A stretch of 38,086 bases of DNA, from contig WFOC01000012.1 of the NCBI GenBank assembly GCA_015488295.1, positions 1 through 38,086 on the forward strand, in the 5' to 3' direction. The first letter of the stretch is position 1; each line of letters opens with the position of its first letter. This DNA is from Gammaproteobacteria bacterium. GTDB lineage: Bacteria; Pseudomonadota; Gammaproteobacteria; SZUA-229. Position numbers and translations under genes: made by a program. Positions 34,401 through 38,086 of the stretch are shown in pieces. The notes under the pieces were generated by a model. The model did not search any database and was not told the DNA's origin. It saw only the letters and a list, made by a program, of their open reading frames with translations.

Positions 34401-34744
34401 AGCATGTTGATATTCAGGCCGCTGCGCAAAAATGGATCGATTCATCGATTTCAAAAACCGCCAACATCCCGACCGATTATCCTTACGAGGATTTCAAGAA
34501 TATTTATCTGTACGCCTACAAAAAAAATCTGAAAGGCTGCACCACTTTCCGCTTTAATCCGGAAGTGTTTCAGGGGGTACTGGTGAAAGAGTCTGATCTG
34601 GAAAACACCACCTACCGTTTTTCACTGGAAGACGGCACCGTTATCGAAGCTAAAGGCAACGACGAGATCGACTACGATGGCGAGAAACATACCGCAGCAA
34701 ATTTATATGATGCATTGAAAGAGGGTTATTACGGCAAGTTCTAG
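31457..34744 (+). CDS. nrdJa: class II (B12-dependent) ribonucleotide reductase, NrdJa part, with intein
   Basis: Reduces ribonucleotides using adenosylcobalamin, independent of oxygen. The precursor is 1095 residues; removing the 377-residue intein leaves 718. Visible motifs are INCTVSG (first active-site Cys), KSGAGIGYEFS, the radical site NP|CGEQGLPAYGACLLGSINL, and APTGTIALSVGNNASNGIEPSF. The C-terminal thiol pair needed for re-reduction is absent and is encoded by the next gene, as in the split NrdJa/NrdJb of Pseudomonas aeruginosa. The ATG at 31457 follows AAAGGAGAT at good spacing; a TTG 30 bases upstream is unlikely. Confidence 0.92.
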   Translation: MKTVTPPVINTDERIEIPLQPASEDIWERKYQLKDTLGKAVDLCVEGTFTRVARALSEIEDTPEKQEYWYERFLWALKQGAVPAGRIISNAGAQQYKPATSTINCTVSGKIHDSMDDILQKVHEAGMTLKSGAGIGYEFSTLRPNDAYVSGSGALTSGPLSFMDIYDKVCFTISSAGGRRGAQMATFDVGHPDVLDFIRAKREDGRLRQFNLSLLITSEFMEAVKNDAPWPLAFPLTEEEIEIHNVDLQDPEKVIWRNWPIKDNYIENEEGKVACRVYRTIDAGKLWNVIMTSTYEYAEPGFILIDEYNEKNNNWFCENIRTTNPCVTADTWVQTSTGPRQVLDLVGNAFSARVDGIDHASGQKGFFKTATKEIVQLQTAEGYSLKLTADHRVRRVSRFTRYSTDTQWCEAGKLQAGDRVLLNDHRANAEWPGKYGKDEGYLMGLLLGDGTLKKDEAVLSVWKAPAVVNGTTATCSTGVAAVMQQALSAAEQLPHRADFKGWSEIAGRNEYRLSTAAIRDVAFDLGMSSGNKTVTAEIEQTSSDFYKGFLRGLFDADGSVQGSQLKGVSVRLAQSDESCLQATQRMLLRLGIASVIYRNRRAAGTSLLPDGKGGKAEYNTAAQHELVISGENLRRYSDLIGFADSDKQNKLERCLALYKRALNRERFTARVISVSKAGVEDVYDVQVPGINTFDGNGLHAHNCGEQGLPAYGACLLGSINLTHLVKEPFTENASFDWDTYREVVKVFTRMLDNVVEINGLPLQQQRDEIESKRRHGMGYLGLGSALTMMGVRYGSDESLEFTEKVTRELALAGWEAALDLAKEKGAAPILEQDFEVTSEMLSRRPEMKKDGWQVGATIKGKVLHARYSRYMQKIAEVNPELVAELEKVGARFTHHSSIAPTGTIALSVGNNASNGIEPSFAHHYSRNIIREGKKSKENVDVWSFELLAYREMINKNAKPYSEEAGEKLPDYFISADDVTPKQHVDIQAAAQKWIDSSISKTANIPTDYPYEDFKNIYLYAYKKNLKGCTTFRFNPEVFQGVLVKESDLENTTYRFSLEDGTVIEAKGNDEIDYDGEKHTAANLYDALKEGYYGKF
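32432..33562 (+). mobile_element. intein with LAGLIDADG homing endonuclease in NrdJa
   Basis: An in-frame 377-residue insertion between Pro325 and the catalytic radical Cys of NrdJa. Splicing elements are all present: Cys1 (CVTADTWVQTSTG), block B TADH (residues 63-66), the C-terminal block VYDVQVPGINTFDGNG, penultimate His and terminal Asn (HAHN), and Cys as the +1 residue. The endonuclease motifs GYLMGLLLGDGTL and GFLRGLFDADGSV keep both acidic residues, so homing activity may persist. Because the +1 residue is the radical Cys itself, the reductase cannot work until splicing occurs. Confidence 0.93.
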
Positions 34745-34757
34745 ACAGAGCGGGATT

Positions 34758-34782
34758 GCACTTCCAGGAGGGGTGGAAGTGC
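34758..34782 (+). other. perfect hairpin between nrdJa and nrdJb
   Basis: GCACTTCCA and TGGAAGTGC form a 9-bp perfect stem with the purine loop GGAGGGG, starting 14 bases after the nrdJa stop. No T-run follows, so it is not a simple terminator. It may set the NrdJa:NrdJb ratio by RNA processing or by occluding ribosomes. That role is inferred. Confidence 0.55.
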
Positions 34783-34818
34783 AGAAACGGAATAATAAAA
34801 AATTATCAGGTGAAGAAA

Positions 34819-35556
34819 ATGACTATCGAAATAAAAAATAAAATTGTTGGTTTTGAAGTAGTAAACAACGATGCTGAAGCCGCCGAAGTTGAAAATACAG
34901 CTCCGGAAAAAGCCAAAGATGAAAAGCGTGCGGAAATTATCCAGATGCACGAAAAACTTGAGCGCCCGGATATGTTGCTCGGTTCGACCTACAAGATAAA
35001 AACCCCGCAATCCGAACACGCGCTGTACATCACCATCAACGATGTGTTGTTGAATCAGGGCACAGAACACGAACTGCGCCGGCCTTACGAGATCTTCATC
35101 AATTCAAAAAACATGGATCACTTCCAGTGGATCGTTGCGTTGACACGCATCATATCTGCGGTATTCAGAAAAGGCGGCGACGCAACATTCCTGGTTGACG
35201 AATTACGCAGCGTATTTGATCCGCGCGGTGGTTACTTCAAGAAAGGCGGCAAGTACAAACCATCACTGGTCTGCGAAATCGGTGATGCCATCGAATGCCA
35301 CATGAAAATGATCGGCATGATCAAGGACAATGGTATGGACGATTACCAGAAAGAAATGCTTGAAGCCAAAAGAAGAGAATACGAAGCCATTCACTGCAAT
35401 GAAGGTGCAAGCACCAGCACAGAAAAAACCACCGCAAACGAAACCAGCGACTTCCCGCCAAACTCGCAGTTATGCAGTAAATGCAACACCAAAGCCGTAA
35501 TCAGCATGGACGGCTGCATGACATGCCTCAGCTGTGGTGACTCAAAATGCGGGTAA
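34819..35556 (+). CDS. nrdJb: class II ribonucleotide reductase C-terminal part (NrdJb)
   Basis: A 245-residue protein matching the C-terminal domain of class II reductases. A TSCPD-type region (PHAxYIT-like HALYITINDVLLNQGTEHELRRPYEIFINSKN, RIISAVFRKGGD) is followed by a flexible acidic and Thr-rich linker. A cysteine-rich tail then has CSKCNTKA and CMTCLSCGDSKCG and is expected to shuttle electrons from thioredoxin to the NrdJa active site. I chose ATG 34819 with CAGGTGAAG upstream; a longer TTG start would read through the intergenic hairpin. It would pair with NrdJa to form the complete enzyme. Confidence 0.85.
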   Translation: MTIEIKNKIVGFEVVNNDAEAAEVENTAPEKAKDEKRAEIIQMHEKLERPDMLLGSTYKIKTPQSEHALYITINDVLLNQGTEHELRRPYEIFINSKNMDHFQWIVALTRIISAVFRKGGDATFLVDELRSVFDPRGGYFKKGGKYKPSLVCEIGDAIECHMKMIGMIKDNGMDDYQKEMLEAKRREYEAIHCNEGASTSTEKTTANETSDFPPNSQLCSKCNTKAVISMDGCMTCLSCGDSKCG

Positions 35557-35625
35557 CGACAGAGCGTAAAACCGGCTCAGAAAAAGCTGTTACAACAAAA
35601 CAGAACAAACAGAAAAAAATAAGCT

Positions 35626-35647
35626 GGCCCGATCTTATGTTCGGGCC
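35626..35647. terminator. GC-rich hairpin after nrdJb
   Basis: GGCCCGA pairs with TCGGGCC around an 8-base loop, about 70 bases after the nrdJb stop. There is no T-run on the plus strand; an A-run lies on the left side. It is the only terminator-like structure in the 274-base gap. The remaining part (from about 35695) becomes AT-rich toward the cassette region. Confidence 0.35.
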
Positions 35648-35761
35648 GGTTAACCTGTGGACATTGCCGCCTGCTTCGTTTTTTTATCGGAAGTTGAATT
35701 AAAGATACTTCTGTTTTTTGATTTTTTGAATATATACATCTAGAAACTGGATATTTAGGAT

Positions 35762-35810
35762 TAACAATAATGCATAGATGCACTAATGCAATCTAACTAT
35801 GCTGTTAGGC
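35762..35810 (+). other. attC-like palindrome before the HAD gene
   Basis: TAACA (35762) pairs with TGTTA (35803-35807), and GCATAG pairs with CTATGC inside it, leaving a loop. The right end GTTAGGC fits the integron core GTTRRRY exactly, and the gene begins 21 bases later. At about 49 bases it is shorter than most attC sites, so it may be a degenerate end site. Confidence 0.45.
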
Positions 35811-35830
35811 TCAAGAAGAAGGAAAAGAGT

Positions 35831-36712
35831 ATGACTGATAAGAGAAGGTTCGCGCAAAACTGTATAGCGATAGTATATGACTTCGATGGGACTTTGTCAC
35901 CGCAACCAATGCAGGAGTACACGGTGCTTCCAGAGCTAGGGGTTCCTGCTAAAGAATTTTGGAAACTGGTAAATAAAGAAACTAAGTCTTCTGAGTCTGA
36001 GGCTATGCTTGCTTATATGCGTCTTTTAATTGAAAAAGCTGAAGAAAAAAAGGTGCATCTTGGGCGAAAAGAATTGGCCGCACTGGCATCTGAAATAAAG
36101 TATTTTTCTGGTGTTGAAACATGGTTTGATCGCATTAATATGTTTGTGAAAAATCAAAGCAATAATAAAACCAAGGTAGAACATTATATTATTTCTGCTG
36201 GTATGAAAGAAATTTTAGAAGGTGTGTCTATCAGGAAATTCTTTAAAAATATCTTTGCGTCAGAATACCACTTTAATCATCATGGTGTTGCTGTTTTTCC
36301 AAAACAATTAATTACAGATACAACGAAGACTCAATTTTTATTTAGAATCAATAAAGGGAAACAAAAATTAGTTGAAAGCATTAATAAGCATATGCCTGAG
36401 CATGAGAGACCTATACCGTTTTCAAATATTATCTACATTGGTGATGGGCTTACAGATGTTCCAAGTATGACAGTAACAAAACAAAGTGGTGGTCACTCAA
36501 TTGCTGTATATAAACCAGGTTCATCTACCGGTTTAAAAGGTTGTAAATCATTACTAGAGGTAGGAAGGGTGCACTTTATTGCATCTGCAGATTATTCAGA
36601 AAATAGTTCTCTTGAAAAAAGAATGAAATTGCTGCTCAAATCTGTCATATCTAGCATTGATTATAAAAGGGAACTTTTTTCCTGCAGAAGAGAAAATGAC
36701 TTGTTACCTTAA
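35831..36712 (+). CDS. HAD-family phosphatase/hydrolase
   Basis: A 293-residue soluble hydrolase. Motif I is YDFDGTLSP with the nucleophile Asp, motif II is HYIISAGMKEIL, and motif IV is IYIGDGLTDVPSM with its Asp pair. A helical cap of about 100 residues separates motifs I and II, as in phosphoserine-phosphatase-like members. Substrate unknown. The ATG at 35831 follows AGGAAAAG; an upstream ATG at 35786 would overlap the attC-like site. The gene is clearly AT-richer and has different codon use from the hydrogenase and nrdJ genes, suggesting acquisition. Confidence 0.75.
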   Translation: MTDKRRFAQNCIAIVYDFDGTLSPQPMQEYTVLPELGVPAKEFWKLVNKETKSSESEAMLAYMRLLIEKAEEKKVHLGRKELAALASEIKYFSGVETWFDRINMFVKNQSNNKTKVEHYIISAGMKEILEGVSIRKFFKNIFASEYHFNHHGVAVFPKQLITDTTKTQFLFRINKGKQKLVESINKHMPEHERPIPFSNIIYIGDGLTDVPSMTVTKQSGGHSIAVYKPGSSTGLKGCKSLLEVGRVHFIASADYSENSSLEKRMKLLLKSVISSIDYKRELFSCRRENDLLP

Positions 36713-36799
36713 AAACGGGGTTAAAAACGGGGTCAGAACACAGTTGTTTCTTATATTAGCAACAATTGCTCCCTGGCCCTGCTTTTCTAAACGTTAGAA
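36709..36799 (+). other. attC-like palindromic repeat with duplicated left arm
   Basis: A perfect tandem 12-base repeat TTAAAAACGGGG (36709-36720 and 36721-36732) covers the HAD stop codon. The second copy continues into TCAGAACACAGTTGTT, which pairs imperfectly with AACAATTGCTCCCTGGCCC on the right. The right end is GTTAGAA (36793-36799), close to GTTRRRY, and the next gene starts 16 bases later. Confidence 0.4.
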
Positions 36800-36814
36800 G
36801 TTAAGGAGATAAAC

Positions 36815-37021
36815 ATGATTGAGTGGGTAAATGTTAGATCAAGCGCTATACAAAAAATCGGCTATGATGCATCATGTAATAAAATGTATATAGATTTTGA
36901 AGACAGCGACCCTTACTATACTTATTGTGGTGTTCCAGAGAATATTTTTAAGTCATTTGTATTGGCCGGTTCTGTAGGTGGTTATTATCACCAGCACATT
37001 AAAGACCGTTATGACTGCTAA
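36815..37021 (+). CDS. KTSC-domain small protein
   Basis: A 68-residue protein matching the KTSC domain: NVRSSAIQKIGYDASCNKMYIDF, then YYTYCGVPENIFKSFVLAGSVGGYYHQHIKDRY. These domains are found alone in phage, cassette and accessory-region genes, and their function is unresolved. A good ribosome site (TTAAGGAGATAAAC) precedes the ATG. It stands alone between two palindromic repeats, as a single-gene cassette would. Confidence 0.75.
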   Translation: MIEWVNVRSSAIQKIGYDASCNKMYIDFEDSDPYYTYCGVPENIFKSFVLAGSVGGYYHQHIKDRYDC

Positions 37022-37110
37022 ATAAACAGGGGTCCAAAATAAACAGGGGTCAGACCACGGTTACTTTTAGTAAAAACAGGAAAACCATGGTCTGTCCCTG
37101 TTTTTCTAAT
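37021..37110 (+). other. palindromic GGGGTCAGACCACGG repeat with duplicated left arm
   Basis: AATAAACAGGGGTC occurs twice (37021-37034 and 37038-37051), the first copy touching the KTSC stop codon. The second continues as AGACCACGGTT and pairs with AACCATGGTCTGTCCCTG (37084-37101). The design mirrors 36709-36799. The right end (TCGCCAGCTAAAAAAG) fits an attC core poorly. Confidence 0.5.
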
Positions 37111-37129
37111 CGCCAGCTAAAAAAGCGTC

Positions 37130-37158
37130 TTGACGCTACAACGTTGTAGCGTTATCCT
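37130..37158 (+). promoter_or_regulatory. promoter with embedded palindromic operator for the toxin-antitoxin pair
   Basis: The -35 box TTGACG (37130-37135) and -10 box TATCCT (37153-37158) are 17 bases apart. The perfect 20-base palindrome ACGCTACAACGTTGTAGCGT (37133-37152) fills the spacer. Binding of a dimeric ribbon-helix-helix antitoxin there would block the polymerase, giving autoregulation. The antitoxin ATG lies 24 bases downstream. Confidence 0.7.
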
Positions 37159-37181
37159 TCGTGTGAGCGAGGTATAGTTAT

Positions 37182-37415
37182 ATGAGCGAATTATCAAAAA
37201 GATCGACTGTTTACTTTGAAGCAGAGATTCATCAGGCGCTTAGGATTAAAGCTGCGACTACCAACCAATCTGTATCCGAGGTGGTTAATGAGGCTGTTCG
37301 TGTTGCCCTGAGCGAAGACCAGGAAGATTTAAAAGCATTTTCACAAAGAGTTAATGAGCCAACATTGAGTTATGAGGAGTTGCTAGAGGATTTAAAATCA
37401 CATGGCAAGATATAG
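37182..37415 (+). CDS. ribbon-helix-helix antitoxin
   Basis: A 77-residue protein. The N-terminal RHH DNA-binding fold (KRSTVYFEAEIHQALRIKAATTNQSVSEVVNEAVRVAL) and an acidic C-terminal tail (SYEELLEDLKSH) fit antitoxins of RelB/ParD/CopG type. The toxin gene starts 14 bases before its end, in another frame, so the pair is translationally coupled. The palindrome in its promoter suits autoregulation. Confidence 0.85.
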   Translation: MSELSKRSTVYFEAEIHQALRIKAATTNQSVSEVVNEAVRVALSEDQEDLKAFSQRVNEPTLSYEELLEDLKSHGKI

Positions 37416-37665
37416 CCTTGTATTTAAGAAATCTGTAGCAAAAGACCTTCGGAACATTCCAAAGAAAGATATAAAACGCATTTTAAAATGCATAGAAACT
37501 CTTTGCTCTGACCCGAGGGCAGAAGGCTGTATCAAGCTTTCAGGGCAGGAGCGTTATCGTGTAAGACAAGGCGTGTATCGCATTATTTATGAAATCCAGG
37601 AAACAGAGCTTGTTATTATGGTCGTGAAAGTAGCTCATAGAAGTGTTGTATATAAAAACAGCTAA
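37402..37665 (+). CDS. RelE/ParE-family toxin
   Basis: An 87-residue protein of the RelE/ParE superfamily: SLVFKKSVAKDLRNIPKKDIKRILKCIETL, LSGQERYRVRQGVYRIIYEIQETELVIMVVKVAHRSVVY. The GxYRIIYEI and HRxxVY patterns with basic residues are typical of RelE-like mRNA interferases, though gyrase-inhibiting ParE cannot be excluded. The stop codon lies inside the left core of the following attC-like site, which is common for integron cassettes. Confidence 0.85.
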   Translation: MARYSLVFKKSVAKDLRNIPKKDIKRILKCIETLCSDPRAEGCIKLSGQERYRVRQGVYRIIYEIQETELVIMVVKVAHRSVVYKNS

Positions 37666-37766
37666 CGATTATAAGAGAACGTTCAAAATTCTGTGCCAAA
37701 ACAACAGGGAACAGCCCACAGTTTTGATACCTCGTTCTGCTCTATGCAAAACCTTAGCCGTTAAAA
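37661..37766 (+). other. attC-like recombination site after the toxin gene
   Basis: The left end GCTAACGATT and the right end GCCGTTAAAA resemble attC cores (compare CTAACAATT and GCGTTAAAC of aadA-type sites). Between them AGAACG-TTCAAAA-CTGTG on the left matches the reverse complement of the right half. The result is a 106-base imperfect palindrome that includes the toxin stop codon and ends six bases before the next ATG. Confidence 0.5.
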
Positions 37767-37772
37767 GACAAA

Positions 37773-38012
37773 ATGTATCGATACATAAACTTTATGAGGG
37801 TCGTTTTAATATACGCGCTGCTCACTGTGGCAGGCTGTACATCATCTGAACCAAAGCTTTACGAAGGGAAGGTGGTGGACGAACAAGGTAATCCTGTCGA
37901 GGGCGTTTCAATTATTCTGTGTTATGTCGGGTGGGGTGTACAGACCGGAGACATAGGTAACACTTTGTTCGGGGACATGGGTTACACATTAGTTTGTCTT
38001 AAATCTAACTGA
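37773..38012 (+). CDS. small lipoprotein with a carboxypeptidase-regulatory-like start
   Basis: A 79-residue protein. A signal peptide ends in the lipobox LTVAGC, with lipidated Cys22 in this numbering. The following KLYEGKVVDEQGNPVEGVSIILC resembles the first strands of carboxypeptidase-regulatory-like or transthyretin-like domains. The domain looks cut short: after the stop, another frame (from 38036, NGNYSVDVSWTHTDFLP) resembles the strand that would follow, so a frameshift or decay is possible. ATG 37794 is an alternative start. The window ends 74 bases later. Confidence 0.6.
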   Translation: MYRYINFMRVVLIYALLTVAGCTSSEPKLYEGKVVDEQGNPVEGVSIILCYVGWGVQTGDIGNTLFGDMGYTLVCLKSN

Positions 38013-38086
38013 GTCACCCTCTGATGTCGATAGTAAATGGCAACTATTCCGTCGATGTCAGTTGGACGCATACCGATTTTTTGCCC

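Noticed and set aside
34756-34818. Longer NrdJb start from TTG 34756
   Set aside because: It would translate through the intergenic hairpin, adds 21 residues with no family similarity, and ATG 34819 has a suitable ribosome site.
35762-37766. CRISPR array
   Set aside because: The repeats are imperfect palindromes of different sequence separated by genes, with no regular repeat-spacer pattern.

Overview
The window looks like a chromosomal segment of a gammaproteobacterium that can live on hydrogen, and probably on other inorganic electron donors. The evidence is an Isp-type uptake [NiFe]-hydrogenase, a second cytoplasmic group 3b-type [NiFe]-hydrogenase, a complete hyp maturation set, a Cyc2-like fused cytochrome-porin, a DsrC-like protein, PEP synthase with its regulator, and a split class II ribonucleotide reductase of the Pseudomonas NrdJa/NrdJb type. 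No rRNA, tRNA or CRISPR was seen. The genus cannot be named from this sequence alone.

Layout. (1) 1-313: remnant of a REP-associated tyrosine transposase between two inverted REP-like repeats. (2) 314-6835, minus strand: one operon for a membrane-bound uptake hydrogenase, in the order maturation protease, HupH-like, HynS, Isp1, Isp2, an unknown 156-aa protein, HynL and a 57-aa membrane peptide overlapping hynL. (3) 6836-6967: divergent control region with an FNR-like site. (4) 6968-13136, plus strand: hypC-A-B-D-F-E, with repeat-derived intergenic DNA after hypA and hypF. (5) 13146-18567: tightly packed CPA2 antiporter, beta-CASP RNase-like protein and P-type ATPase. (6) 18581-21488: Cyc2-like protein and a DsrC-like protein lacking the family's two conserved C-terminal cysteines (both minus strand), divergent from a CysB-like LysR regulator. 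(7) 21518-26384: CDP-alcohol phosphatidyltransferase, a possible dedA scrap, an EEP-family phosphodiesterase, ppsA and ppsR. (8) 26567-31118: four-subunit group 3b-type hydrogenase. Its large subunit carries a fused maturation protease with all predicted metal ligands. (9) 31119-35556: dispersed repeat, perfect FNR box, nrdJa interrupted by an endonuclease-containing intein exactly before the radical cysteine, then nrdJb. (10) 35762-38086: AT-richer run of small same-strand genes (HAD phosphatase, KTSC protein, toxin-antitoxin pair, lipoprotein) separated by imperfect palindromes. At least two of these resemble integron attC sites. No integrase gene is visible.

How it fits together. The single Hyp set can supply the NiFe(CN)2CO cofactor to both hydrogenases. 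The uptake enzyme has a stand-alone protease (6284-6835), while the group 3b enzyme carries its own. FNR-type sites upstream of the uptake/hyp divergon and of the oxygen-independent ribonucleotide reductase suggest oxygen-responsive control of both.

The most unusual items are the hydrogenase-protease fusion, the Cyc2-like gene beside a DsrC-like gene lacking the usual cysteines, and the small unknown proteins built into the uptake hydrogenase operon.
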